Origin: Monoplex corrugatus | Taxonomy: Eukaryota > Mollusca > Gastropoda > Littorinimorpha > Ranellidae | Reading direction: 5' to 3' | DNA length: 64,000 bases | NCBI GenBank assembly: GCA_030674185.1 | Contig: CM060314.1 | Location: 28,250,115-28,314,114, forward strand | Shown here: positions 1 to 45,298 of the stretch, piece after piece | Numbering within the stretch: the first letter of the stretch is position 1 | Layout of the letters: each line of letters starts with the position of its first letter | Program-made: the position numbers and the translations under genes | The notes under the pieces: model-generated | What the model saw: only the letters and a program-made list of their open reading frames with translations | Told to the model about the DNA's origin: nothing | The model's database searches: none

Positions 1-1602
1 TCTAGTAAAATGACATAGTATCCAACAGCTTCTACAGGTGTAAGACATCTCCATTTCAAATGAAATCTGATTTGGACACCTTACTTTCAATCGAGTTCCT
101 TTATCATCTTTGTGCAGGACCATTTCTAGCTCAGGACATTTAAGACACATTCTCTTTTATATCATTTTACCTGAATAATGAAATATGGATTGATTCAAGG
201 ACCGTGATAACAGCTTAATGAATTCATGAATGGTAAGCAAGGTATGCATAATTAAATATTTGATTATATACTGGTACAAGTAGATATAATAAACATGCTG
301 ACCATGATGTAGTGAAGTGCACGTGCAGGATCAGCCAACCTATCCACACAAACAAAAGGCATCATGGTACACATGGAAAGGACAAGACAGTTCAAGTTGC
401 TGGTATAAACCCTGTTATTTGGCACTAATTCTCAAGTTCAAACACCAGTTGATCAAAACAGGCCTAAGTTGCTACATCAGCAAAAGCCATTCCAGTACAA
501 CTGTCCACTGTCTACAAGATATCAACTCTACAAAGCAATGTGAACTGGAGACAGAAGCAGCATCTTGATTTAAAAACCAAAATCACTCTGTGGCTGATGT
601 TCGTGATCTGCAGAATTCTCACTACTCAAGATCTAAGCACTGGGAAAATATACGGTCAGAGCAGCAGCACATTCAGATGAAGAGGTGGAACAAGATGGGT
701 ACAAAATTTTCAGCACAACAGTTATCAAATGTGATAAAAGACAATGTATACAGATTGAAATAAAACCAGTGCAAAAGAATTCTGTACCAACCTTGTTTCA
801 ATCATTCAACACATGTTCATATTCCATCCCATGCTTTGGGTTCTGATTTTTTTGTAAAAATGAAAGTAATGACCCAGTTAAATCAGTTCAGTTGGAAGTA
901 GCCTACATTTACAGCACCTGCAATGTGATCAGGAGATGTGACAATATGAACTATCAAGCAAACTGTAGCAACTGAGCAATGCAAATCTACTGATGGTGCT
1001 GAACGCATCTATCTGGAATGGGATTTGCCATCTGAATTTTTTTGTACATTAACAAACTAGCAGCAACAAGTTCTGAGCATCCTGTGCTCATGGCAACATT
1101 TTGTTTGCCAGCTAAAACTTCTGCATACATATTCACTTATTACTGAGTACAGTTCAGTAAAATTGCTGTACACTGGCTTTATAATCAAGTTCATCTTACC
1201 TTCACCAATTAAAATGCTGCCTAGAGAACATCAACATTGCAGTTTACACAAAAAGATACGCATTTAACAAATAATTTGCAGGATAAAACAGAGAAGTTCA
1301 GACCAGGCAATTTCTAAACTTTTATAAACCAAATTATACATAATAACCAGCAACTCAAACAACATGGAGGAATATGAATTGCAGCAAAGAAACGAATCAA
1401 CACTCAAAAACGCCCATAAAGAAAACTTGGTTAAAACAACACTGACTTCAGAAGTCACCGCGCTACAACTGATTGCTAAGCCTGCTCCTGAAATGAAACA
1501 TGCATTACAAGGCGGATAGTCAGAATGTTCCGTCCTGCTCTACCCTCACTCATTCAGTCACTGGTGGTAAATGTGGCATTTATCGTCAGCTACAGCACAC
1601 TC
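1..1602. other. region downstream of the DUF885-like gene; no gene seen
   Basis: AT-rich sequence with only short chance reading frames. It lies 3' of the minus-strand stop codon at 1603-1605, so part of it should be the 3' UTR of that gene. I looked for AATAAA on the minus strand (TTTATT on the plus strand) and did not find one here, so the transcript end is not located. Confidence 0.5.
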
Positions 1603-35500
<33,898 letters not shown>

Positions 35501-35699
35501 GCTTCCTGCTAACTTCTGGAGTCAAACAAACCATCCGCATAATCATTCTTCAATATCAGTACCATACAATCAAAGTAATTGCCAATGTTCAAGCCAACAA
35601 AAACCTGAGACACATGAATAAAGAATGAGAATGTATACTGAATCAACAAGACAAGACAGGTGCACATTTTCAGCCAACAAAGACAACAAAGAAATAAAT

Positions 35700-36670
35700 A
35701 CAAGGGCTAATCCAAAAGTCATACCAGTTAGGCAGCCATTTCTGAACTGTTTAATTAAAATGATATTTTCAACTTGTACTGAGATAAGATATAACCTCTG
35801 CACTATTAAAATATACACAAAATTATAATGATAACATATTTAGTTCAACTATATGTTGTCATTGAAAATGTGATGTAACTAACTGTGCATCTGAAAAATG
35901 GATCCCTGCATACAGTAGCTAGATCTTAATATGGAGATGGTCTAATCAAAATTCATGCTGATTTGACAGCTGTATATGGAGACAAGTGTGTTTCATGTAG
36001 GACAGTTTGCTGCTGGGTTGGTAATTTCAGAAGAAAAAAATCTGAAAGACAAGTACTGAAGTGAACATCCAAGTCAGCTTGTAATGAGACTAAATAGCTC
36101 AAGAGGATCTGCATATTTTAGTTTGTGAAATAAATGAAACATGGGGTTTCTATGACACAGCTGAACAGATCCTGCAGTATGATACATCCTGAGATGCGGA
36201 AAGTGGCTGCCACATAGAATGATAGATACCTCATCTCCTGACAGATGAACAGAAAAAAAATCAGAAGGTTCAGAGTTCTATGCTTCAAATCTTATAAACC
36301 AGAAGGCTCCACATGATTATGTGATATGATCTCAGTTGGCAAAACACGGATCACCTTCTATGGTATCTGAAATATGGTTGGGCACTGATGATAAAAAGCC
36401 AGTTGTACTGAAACCAGGTTTTTCAAAGCCCAGAGATACTGAAACCTGGTTTTCAAAGCCCAGAGACTTTTCTCCGATGTCTTCAACTCCAAAGGCTCTG
36501 TAACCATCAATATTTTGCCAAAAAAGTCCACTGTTATGGCTACATATTGTGCAAAACTATTTTGTCCAAAGTTATGCAGTCCTTTCAATAGTAGTTTCAT
36601 GAGCAGTGTCTGAACATGGGTACCAGCAAAACACTCCTTCAACATGATAACCCAATGTCACTGTGACCTG
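35700..36670. other. upstream intron; possible worn mariner-like sequence
   Basis: GGGCTAATCCAAAAGTCAT near 35704 resembles mariner ends, and the minus-strand frame reads FRNGCLTGMTFGLAL there. A minus-strand frame at 36358-36645 does not convincingly match a transposase. I regard this as weak. A 30-bp tandem duplication (TTTCAAAGCCCAGAGA) lies at 36418-36470. Confidence 0.25.
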
Positions 36671-36674
36671 TTAG

Positions 36675-37230
36675 ACTGTTATTTTTGTTTAAAGCCCAGC
36701 CAACCGAGTAGAGCCATATCAGGGCTATAACAGTTTCAAAACATACATAACTTCAACAGGACAAAAAAAAAAAGAAAAGAAAGAAAATAAAGTACACATA
36801 TCAATATATTCAAGCACATTATCTACGGACATGCCCCTGGTGCTGGTCACTCCATCCAATTTATCGCACAGGGGATTTACAAACATACCTAATACAAATT
36901 TAAATATAACTAAAGACACCAAAACATATATACGGTCGGGCCTAAATTACCTGAAATTGCTTTCGCATTTCTCAGCTCCCTAGAGCCAAAAATGCATCAA
37001 TAAAATACATTACACCCAATTATCAATCCTAAGAAAAAGTTTGTAAGAATTTATCGAACACATACAGGTGAATGGATCAGCAAGGCAGAAAATGATAGGA
37101 AGAAATGACAGAAAACAAAGAAACAAGGCAGAAACAAAGAGAGTGACAGAAAAGAGGACATTTCTTGAACAGAATTTTCAGAAGGTGGGTATACTATTTA
37201 TGCTGAGAGTCCCCGGCATCCCCCTACAAG
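36675..37230 (-). mobile_element. dispersed retroposon A, copy 4
   Basis: GTTTAAAGCCCAGCCAACCG, GAGCCATATCAGGGCTATAA, GCCCCTGGTGCTGGTCACTC, AATTTATCGCACAGGGGATT and CCCCGGCATCCCCCTAC, in family order. Confidence 0.8.
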
Positions 37231-38440
37231 TGCGACCCATTTAAGTCATCTCTCACCATCCCTACTGTTTCAGTTTCACAAGAAGACATCTCCCTGCCCT
37301 ATATAAAATTCCATATGCACTGATGCCAAAGATGCCATGTGATGGATATGATCCAAATGATGATGGTATAAGCCTTATAACCTGCATATAAGTTCAAAAC
37401 ATAGGTAAGATTTTAGGGTACTACTAAGCGCATCATGTTTTCTATGTCTCTCCTTGAAAGAAAATTGTATGATTCATTGTACTAAAGCCGCACAGATTCA
37501 TATTACAGAACCCAGTATAATTAAGTCAACATACAGTTGCTTTTCAACTTTCTAGCACAATTTACCATCCCTATCAACTTAATTCTCTTTTTTGATCCAC
37601 AGAAACAAAACACATGCACTTATTTACACAAACAAACACACATGTGCACATACACACACACACATACAAATTACAATGCATTCAGTAAGATGATACATGG
37701 GATGATGACCAAAACTGTATTCGCGAAGGTATGATTTTAGATGCATGAGGGCTTCAGATCTTCCAAGACCTAGATCGTTTGTTGTACTGGCTTTGCCTGC
37801 AATTTGTCAGCTCATTCATTTCCTTTCACACCAGTGTGCAGGATAATAAATCCACATGAGCTTTATATAACAGATTTGTTCACTGCTTTGTGCTAGTCTG
37901 GGATTCTTATCCCACTTCATACTTTTCGAAGTAGAATCATCAGGTCAGTAAGAATGAAGGCTTGACTGTCTTGTATCTCAACATTTTTGGGCTGAAATTT
38001 CTTCACTTAAAACCACGATTAAGATTACATATTTTTTCTCCTATTGCGTAGAAACAATTTCGCGCAAAATAATTCGCAAAGTATTAAGTTATATGCTTCA
38101 GTTTAGTGTTTGCTTGTCAGCAATTCTGTGGTGATTGTGACAATATGTTTGACTGGGAAGCCAATGTACAGTGAAAATATAAGCAGCATACCAGTGTATC
38201 TGGAAATCTAATGCATTTAAACTGCTTTCATGCTGACCTAACATTATCTGTGCAGCTAAATATGTGCATCTTTTTAAGTTAGTGTTGAGAACACAGGATA
38301 TTTTGCACTTCTCTCGAGTTTTAAACAAAACTCATTTGAAGTGTCTGCTATCCCACGTGACTCGCTTCCTGACTTGTGATTGAATTAAAAGGCCTTGCTA
38401 AATTGTTTATAGTATTAACTTGATGTTTTCTATTTGGGCC
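37231..38440. other. upstream intron sequence, nothing recognised
   Basis: AT-rich DNA with a short CA-rich patch near 37619-37670. Confidence 0.5.
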
Positions 38441-38479
38441 TGTGTTTACTTTCATGACGAAAATGATAACAATTCTGGT

Positions 38480-38700
38480 AAATAACAATCATAATCATAA
38501 AAGTCATAATAATAGTTTCGTTTATATAGCACAGTCATGCCAAAAGCATGCTCACTGCACTTTACAGTAATAGAACACAATTAAACTTTAAATCAGGTTG
38601 CAACAGATACTAACTAAATTAAATATCGAATTACAATAAGTATTAGGAACCACTAGCAACAAAAAAATAACGAAGAACTAATACAATCGGCTACAACTAG
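38480..38700 (-). repeat. possible reversed L2-type 3' end
   Basis: ATAATAGTTTCGTTTATATA, then GCACAGTCATGCCAAAAGCATG and CTGCACTTTACA, is the reverse complement pattern of the 'AAAGCGC...TATATAAA(C)...ATTATT' ends of L2-like LINEs and their SINEs. The identification is loose. Confidence 0.35.
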
Positions 38701-38740
38701 TCTTTATTATGCACGCAAACTCTGTGGGAGCACACACAAT

Positions 38741-38741
<1 letters not shown>

Positions 38742-38804
<63 letters not shown>
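38742..38804. repeat. (CA)n microsatellite
   Basis: Almost perfect CA repeat of about 31 units. Confidence 0.97.
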
Positions 38805-38806
<2 letters not shown>

Positions 38807-39285
38807 CACATACAAGATGCTAAACTAGGATACACTCAGCCTATCAAGTGTGTGACCTATGCTGAGTGGGGCTACACTCTGCCTGTTGTGTCTGATGCAA
38901 GATTCAAAGACACAAACAAAAGTTCAGAACTGCACAGAAATGAACGGCTTTTATACATCAAAATACAAATCTAACAATTTAGCTGTGTCCTATACAGGAG
39001 AATGTCATTTCTCTGCACATGAATCTGCTGTGTCTATTGCCATGCACTTCAGTTCATCAGTAAATACATTTTATAGCATAGTTTTTCCATTACCAAGGGC
39101 ACAATAGCAAATTATCAAATCTGCGTGTGCCACCTAACTGGCAGATTCTAAAACACTTTTTATTTCCAGCTGCTCAAACACATGAATATAATGGTTTAAA
39201 AAGAAGGAAAAAAAACAGTTTATCTGTTATCCAAAACAAGAAAAACATCTTAAACCAACAGCTAAGGGGCTGAAGGGAAAACCAG

Positions 39286-40063
39286 AGTCATCATCATCAT
39301 CATCATCATGTGCCCTGCCGCATGGCGTTGGTGACCATGGACTTCCAACCATCTCTATCTCTCGTTGCCCCTAGCATCTCCCCCACCCTCTTCATCCCCA
39401 GCCACTCTGCAAGTCCATCCAGCATTCTCTCCCTGGTCTACCTGGTGCTCTCTTTCCCTCCAGCTTTCCTGTTGTGACCAGGTGCTCCAAATCCCCCTTC
39501 CTCATAAAATGGCCTATAAATGTTGCCTGTCTTTTCCTAATCTTCCTTATGAGTGATCTATTTGTGTCTGCCTCCATCAAGACTGTCTTGTTTGTTTTCT
39601 TTGCTGTCCATGGAACTTTCAACATTCTTCTGAGAAACCACACCTCGGCTGCCTCGATCGTGCTCTGGCTTTGCTTGCTGACTGTCCATGCCTCGCATCC
39701 GTACAACAGTATTGGTTCTATATAACATTCAAGGACTCTCTTTCTGATGTTAATTGATAGGCATTTGTTGGTAAGAATGCTTGTCATCTTCTTGAATGCT
39801 GTTTTGGCTTGGCCGATTCTGCCAGCTATTTCCGATGTGCATCTGCCGTCTGATGAAATGACCGTTCCCAGGTATTTGAACTTATTAACCTGTGTCAAGG
39901 TTGTGCCATTTGCTTTTATTTTGCATGAGGGGATTTCATGTTTTTTACTGATCACCATGACTTCAGTCTTCCAGCTGTTTAGTTCCAACCCCTTACCTTT
40001 GCTTTCTGTTTCTAGTATATTCACAAGGTTTTGTTGGTCCCTTTTATTTTCTGCAATTAGCAA
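39286..40063 (-). mobile_element. RTE-clade LINE, 5'-truncated copy with (GAT)n tail
   Basis: On the minus strand a 223-codon frame (40063-39392) holds the reverse transcriptase thumb and C-terminus. The 3' end is a GATGATGAT tail (plus strand 39286-39309). It is very similar to the copy at 62276-63720, starting about where that copy has LMAENERDLQ, so this insertion is a 3' fragment. Confidence 0.85.
39392..40063 (-). pseudogene. RTE-like reverse transcriptase, C-terminal fragment
   Basis: Begins at the sequence after the YADD motif (MLIAENKRDQQNLVNIL) and includes FKYLGTVISSDGRCTSEI, CYIEPILLYGCEAWT and a final GKRAPGRPGREC block. These are typical of RTE proteins. No catalytic core, so it is non-functional. 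It has one in-frame reading over 670 bp. Confidence 0.82.
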
Positions 40064-40079
40064 ATTTCAAGACAGACCT

Positions 40080-41220
40080 AAATGACATACACATATTTTA
40101 AACTTTAAAGTTCAAGGTCATAATTAGATCTAATTGCTTACATAATTAACATGCATAATTGTAAAATAAAATGATCATCACCTTTGGCTTTCCTTATCAA
40201 GTTTCAAGTCGTAAACATAACAATTCTGAAAGTGATAAGGATTTTAAGAATCTGAATTAATTTTTGATTAAATCAGCTAAGGTAAATCATTAATTACTGG
40301 GCCTAATTAATACTACAGTCCAGCTCTTCATTAAAGCTCTAGATATCATGGGCAAATAAACACCTTTCTAGATGGAGTCATGGTGCTTTTCATTATAAAG
40401 AAAACATTACACTGTGCAGTTTTCATTATGTAATCTAAAGCAATAAAATGCTTACAATTATAATTTAAAGCAATAAAAGCAACAAAATGTTAACAATTAC
40501 TTTTTTTCAATCGTAATTTTCATCATCACAACCATTAGACAAAGAACTTCATTTTTAAATTATTTTCATTTTTTTCCAATGATATAAATGCAAGCGCGTA
40601 ATTAGTATAACTACTTCATTTTGTCGAATTTTCAACATATCTACTAAGTATGAGTATGACCCTCTAAAGACTAAAGTCTTCTGTGTCCTCTGTAGGCCTA
40701 CTGAATTCCCTATGAATGCTTTCCCCTGCCCTGTCCAGCCCTTGAAATGCCACGGCCAACCAGTTTCCTCACAGAGTAAAATCTTCAACAACACATTTTT
40801 TAACACACAAAAAAACACATTTGTTTTTCTCTCTCTTCTCTGCACACGTGCATTCACCTAACGTGGCAACACCCACACAGGACAAGTGACAGCCTATACA
40901 GCCTAGGCCTTTTCCACAAAACACGTCCCGCATCAACTTACTTTGACAACGATTAGCCCATATTACAATCAATACTACCCAGAACCATTTCACTGTAATT
41001 TGCTGCTGTCTGCTAAGTTTAAAACAGCAGCTTTTTCTTCAGCTCCACAAGTCTGTCAGGCAGCAATGGTTTTCCAGAGCAGACGGCAAAGGCCGGCATG
41101 GCCTTTGTAATAAATTTGGCGCATTTCAGTGGTTACCTTTCATAAAAGCAAAATCAGCATGTTCAGACTCTTTCATAATCACGTTATTGTTAAAATGATG
41201 CAATCTCAATCATTACTATT
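40080..41220. other. region upstream of coding exon 1, nothing recognised
   Basis: AT-rich to 40850, then somewhat more GC. No gene seen. It would be the 5' part of the first intron if the proposed upstream exon is right. Confidence 0.45.
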
Positions 41221-41230
41221 GCATACTTAC

Positions 41231-41330
41231 TCTCCCTACGGCCTTAATTGTCAAAGTTAACTTTTGGAACTCGGTAGAAGCGAAACCGCACACTGGTTTC
41301 GAAAACCGGAAGTGATAGGTGTAACATTGC
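41231..41330 (-). promoter_or_regulatory. candidate non-coding first exon and promoter of the DUF885-like gene
   Basis: On the minus strand a strong splice donor (AGA|GTAAGTATGC) lies at 41231/41230. Just upstream of it is CpG-containing unique sequence including ACCGGAAGTG (41306-41315, plus strand), a good ETS/GABP-type promoter site. The first coding exon has a usable acceptor at 35515/35516. Together they suggest a 5.7-kb first intron and a transcription start a little above 41231. This is inference; no transcript evidence is available. Confidence 0.4.
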
Positions 41331-41854
41331 TTACTTCCCTTGATGTAAAAACTGGTAACGTCAACAATAATGTCTGTACAGACTACCTACAAGAATTTGT
41401 TTCTTGCTTTCTGTTCTCTCCCCCCTCCCCCACTCCCCCATCCATCCCTGTACTTGTGTCTGAGACTGGCAGAATGTTTCTGCCACCACTGTCTACACCC
41501 ATCTAATAAAAATGGAAAATGGCGGCGTTTTTCAGTTCAGCGATAGGGAATTAGGGAAATTGAAGTCATATTATATATTATTTAACTTTGTGAAAGATTG
41601 TGCATATTTACTTGTATTAGTGAAGGCTGTCAGTGCTGCTGATAGCTGGAACGTGCTTCCAGGACATTATTAGATAGCAACAGTGTTGTGTTGTTGGAGC
41701 ACGCACAGTACTCGCAGTATTCACCCTTATCACTTTACATTCACAGTTTCATTTTTCGTTTTTTCATTACTAACCAAAGTTTTTGTCAGGCTGTAAGTAT
41801 ACTGCTCAATAGTTAGTACAAATGTAGTTTTATTACTTAGAAGGCTAAACTAAA

Positions 41855-42832
41855 ATGTCCTGCAGGGGTCGTGGAGGTAGAGGTGGAAATCAGGGTCGCG
41901 CGGGGAAAGGGCAAAGAGGAAGGAGCAAAATAGAGGAATTAGGTACATGGCAATGTACGGTGTGCGACACCCCTAGCGAGGGACCTAGAGACCTTGGGTG
42001 TTTTGTCTGTAAACAGTGGACACACCAGAAGTGCGCCCAAATGAAGAACGAAATGTATGATACACTGAACTGCCCGAATGTACAGTATGTTTGTCCTAAA
42101 TGCATGGACAGTCAGTCCGAGGACATACAATCGCGTTCGGATGTCCGCCTAGACAAACTATTGCAAATGGTTTATGATCTGACCAAACAGGTGAAGGATC
42201 TAGAGCAAGGGCTAGGAGGAGAAAGCTTGGACAAGAAAATCGATGAGGCAGTGAGTAAGAAAGTTGAGGAGGCGATGGAGGAGAGAGAAGAGAAAGAAAA
42301 AAGAAAGATGAATGTGATCATAGTGGGTGTTAGAGAGAGCTCTGAAGATAGTGCAGAGGATAGGAAGAAAGACGACTTGAAGGCTGCCAAAACGATTCTG
42401 GGAAAACTGACAAAGATAGAAGACAATGATGTGAAAGAGCCTGTCAGACTGGGAAAGGTGGGAGGAAATAGGCCCAGGATGTTGAAGGTAACCATGACAA
42501 ATGAGGAAAAGAAGAAAGAAGTAGTGAGAAAGTCTCCTGAGCTGAATGCCGGAGTGACAGATCTGACAAAAAAAATCTATGTCAACCATGACTACACTCC
42601 CAAACAGAGGCAAAAGTACAAAGAGCTGAGAGAAGAACTGATTAGAAGAAGGGATGAGCGCGATCCTGTCGTGGTGGACGTCTCCACCGTCTTTGGCACA
42701 ACCTGCCTCCTGCCCGACGCCACTTTTCGTCTCCTGCTTCTTCGTCTCCTCCACTGCCCCTGCCCTCGACCTCGCTGCTGCAAACTTCGTCTCCTCCTCT
42801 GCCGTCTTCGCCTTCGCCTTCTGTCCGGATAG
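41855..42832 (+). CDS. LINE ORF1 with PHD finger and coiled coil
   Basis: The 325-codon frame begins with an RG-rich stretch (GRGGRGG). A PHD-type zinc finger follows with C34, C37, C49, C52, H57, C60, C80 and C83 (C4HC3). Next is a Glu/Lys-rich coiled coil (about residues 105-155) and a region with RKMNVIIVGV and KKIYVNHDYTPKQRQKY that resembles the RRM-like and C-terminal parts of L1-type ORF1 proteins. The last 50 or so residues are low complexity and may lie past the original stop. It would act as the RNA-binding, particle-forming partner of ORF2. The PHD finger suggests chromatin binding, which is inference. Confidence 0.8.
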   Translation: MSCRGRGGRGGNQGRAGKGQRGRSKIEELGTWQCTVCDTPSEGPRDLGCFVCKQWTHQKCAQMKNEMYDTLNCPNVQYVCPKCMDSQSEDIQSRSDVRLDKLLQMVYDLTKQVKDLEQGLGGESLDKKIDEAVSKKVEEAMEEREEKEKRKMNVIIVGVRESSEDSAEDRKKDDLKAAKTILGKLTKIEDNDVKEPVRLGKVGGNRPRMLKVTMTNEEKKKEVVRKSPELNAGVTDLTKKIYVNHDYTPKQRQKYKELREELIRRRDERDPVVVDVSTVFGTTCLLPDATFRLLLLRLLHCPCPRPRCCKLRLLLCRLRLRLLSG

Positions 42833-42834
42833 TA

Positions 42835-42930
42835 CCGCCTTCATCTTCTGTCCCGCTGGTGCCGCCTTCACCTTCTGTCCCGTCGGTGCCGCCTTCACCT
42901 TCTGTCCCGTCGGTGCCGCCTTCGTCGCCA
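42835..42930 (+). repeat. 27-bp tandem repeat at the start of ORF2
   Basis: GTGCCGCCTTCACCTTCTGT plus CCCGTCG is repeated three to four times and codes for PPSPSVPSV in the ORF2 frame. Confidence 0.9.
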
Positions 42931-43590
42931 CCCCGGCCACCACCATATGACTGTGATAAACTAAAATTATGCCTTTTTAATGCTCAGTCAACATGCAAGG
43001 ATGGCAAAGCCGAAGTCATTGCTGATTTTATCGCAGATGAGCATGTTGACATTGCTTTTATCACAGAGACATGGCTTAACCCCCTTGGTCACGAACCTAT
43101 ACATGCTAGCCTCACTCCGAGTGGTTACAGGCTTGCTTCTTTCCATCGCTCATCCCGAGGTGGCGGTATCGCCATCCTCTACAACGACTCACTCCATTCC
43201 CGCCTATCTTTCTCGCAGTCTCTGCCTTTCTCCCATCCTTCTTTCGAGCACGTTGAAGTATCCTTCCAATCCACCCCTCATCCCATCACCTTCTCCTGTG
43301 TCTATCGACCTCCACCTAGCTCTGCCAACAAACTCACCACATCCACGTTTCTCTCTGACTTTGACCAACTGCTTGACTACTACTGCCTCTTACCTGGAAA
43401 TCTCATCATTCTAGGTGACATCAATGTCCACTATGACAACACTCACCGTTATGACACAAGACATATCATCAACTCTCTGTCCAATCACAATATGACTCAA
43501 CACATTTCTGAACCAACCATCAAAAAGGTCACATTCTTGACTGGATCATTTCTCGTGATCACCACAATTCCGCTACTGACAACTGCTTAG
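42859..43590 (+). pseudogene. LINE ORF2, apurinic endonuclease domain
   Basis: After the PPSPSVPSV repeats the frame has LFNAQSTCKDGKA, DIAFITETWLNP (with the catalytic E), GGGIAILY, CVYRPPPSS and LIILGDINVHYD (G-D-x-N). These are the conserved APE-type endonuclease blocks. A frameshift near 43535 takes the rest of the domain into another frame; there the IISRDHHN segment and SALPSDHSAI (the S-D-H motif) continue. Confidence 0.82.
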
Positions 43591-44290
43591 TTCTTTCTAC
43601 CCGTCTAACTTCAGCCCTTCCATCTGACCACTCTGCAATTCTCTGTTCTCTTGACATTTCTCCTCCTTCCCGTACCACGCGCACAGTGACTCGACGCAAT
43701 CTCAAAGCTATCGACCTCTCCACATTTTCATCTGATGCCTCCCGTCTCCTTTCTGAAAAGTCACATAACCTTGCCGATGAATTCTATACTACTCTCCACC
43801 ATCTTCTGGACACTCATGCTCCAGCCACAACCCGTCTTTTACCTGACTGCCCCCCTACCCCCTGGCTCACTTATGAGATTGCCTGTGCAAAACGTGCCCG
43901 CCGCAGAGCAGAGCGCCGCTGGCGCAAATCCAAACTCACTGTACACAGGCAACTTTTCCAAGCCTCTAAAACAAAAGTATCCACCCTCATTGCATCAGCA
44001 AAAACAAGCTATTTCCAAACCAAAATCCTGAATGCCTCTTCTTCAAAAGAACTATTTACAACCATGAATCATCTCCTTGGCACACGAAAAGATTTACCTC
44101 TCCCAACAAAACATACAAATCAAGAACTCCTATCTGTATTCTCCAAGTTTTCACCACCAAAATACAAACTCTTCGTGACAGGCTTGACAGGACATCCTGT
44201 CAACCATGCCCACCTGACCCTTCCTTCTCTGGCACACCTCTTACTACTTTTACCCCAGTCTCACAAGAAGAAATTTTCAACACAATCAGA
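43577..44290 (+). pseudogene. LINE ORF2, linker between endonuclease and reverse transcriptase
   Basis: Contains PSDHSAILCSLDISPPSRTT, TPWLTYEIACAKRARRRAER and SYFQTKI-x-x-ASSS-KELFTTMNHLLG, the usual W(L/M)-x-x-x-(I/V)-x-x-x-(K/R)-R-x-R-R-x-x-E linker. The frame is lost again near 44150-44290, where part of the region before the fingers domain appears deleted. Confidence 0.75.
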
Positions 44291-44293
44291 TCC

Positions 44294-45298
44294 ATGTCGT
44301 TCAAAACCTGCGAACTGGATCCTCTTCCAGGTTCTCTCTACTCCGACTGTCTCCCGACTCTCCTCCCATTCATCACTGACATTATCAACACTTCTCTTCA
44401 AACTGGAACTGTCCCAGATTCTTTCAAATCTGCTATTGTTCACCCTCTCCTCAAGAAACACAATTTAGACCCAAATGAACTGAAAAATTACCGGCCTATC
44501 TCTAATCTCTCTTTCTTGTCAAAACTCCTTGAAAAAGTCGTCCTCAACCAGCTGAACTCTCACCTGTGTGCCAACAATCTCCTCAATCCTTTCCAGTCAG
44601 CCTACCGCCAGTGCCATAGCACTGAAACTGCCCTACTACACATTCTCAACAATCTCCTCCTTGCAACTGATACTGGCAAAGTCTCTCTCCTCACACTCCT
44701 TGATCTGTCTGCAGCCTTTGATACCATTGACCATGGTATTCTCCTTTCTAGACTTCATCATACTTTTGGCATCTCTGACATTGCTCTCTCCTGGTTCACT
44801 TCATACCTATCAAACAGAAAACAAACTGTTCTCATCAATGGCACTTACTCTCAACCTGCATACCTGACCTGTGGTGTTCCACAAGGATCTGTCCTTGGCC
44901 CTGTTCTTTTCACTCTTTACACCTCCCCCCTGTCCACCATCATCAACTCCCACTCTATAAAACACCACTTCTATGCTGATGACACCCAACTTCAAGACAG
45001 TGACTCACCTGATAATATACAGCGCCTGTTGACTCGCACCACTGAGTGTTACTCGGACATTAAGAACTGGATGACGTTAAACAAACTTCAGCTTAATGAC
45101 GACAAGACAGAAGCTATCCTCATTGGCACCCGTCAGAAACTTTCTCAGCTGCCTCCTCTTTCTCTCCCATTATGTAACACATCAGTCCCAATTTCTGATT
45201 CAGCTAAAAACCTTGGTGTCTGCATTGACTCTACCCTCTCCATGAACAACTTTGTTTCTCAAACTGCCAGATCTTGCTACTATCACTCCATCGTATAA
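44294..45298 (+). pseudogene. LINE ORF2, reverse transcriptase core
   Basis: Motifs in order: [57 protein letters not shown] and the catalytic YADDTQL, then WMTLNKLQLNDDKTE. The frame ends at 45298 by a frameshift inside the thumb; coding continues from 45274 in the next frame. The catalytic residues are intact. Confidence 0.87.

Noticed and set aside
35700..36660. Possible mariner element
   Set aside because: One end looks mariner-like but I could not find the second inverted repeat or a convincing transposase motif.
42212..42946. Minus-strand frame of 244 codons over the LINE ORF1
   Set aside because: Antisense shadow; repeats of APTGQKVKA reflect the 27-bp tandem repeat, while the plus-strand frame has clear domains.
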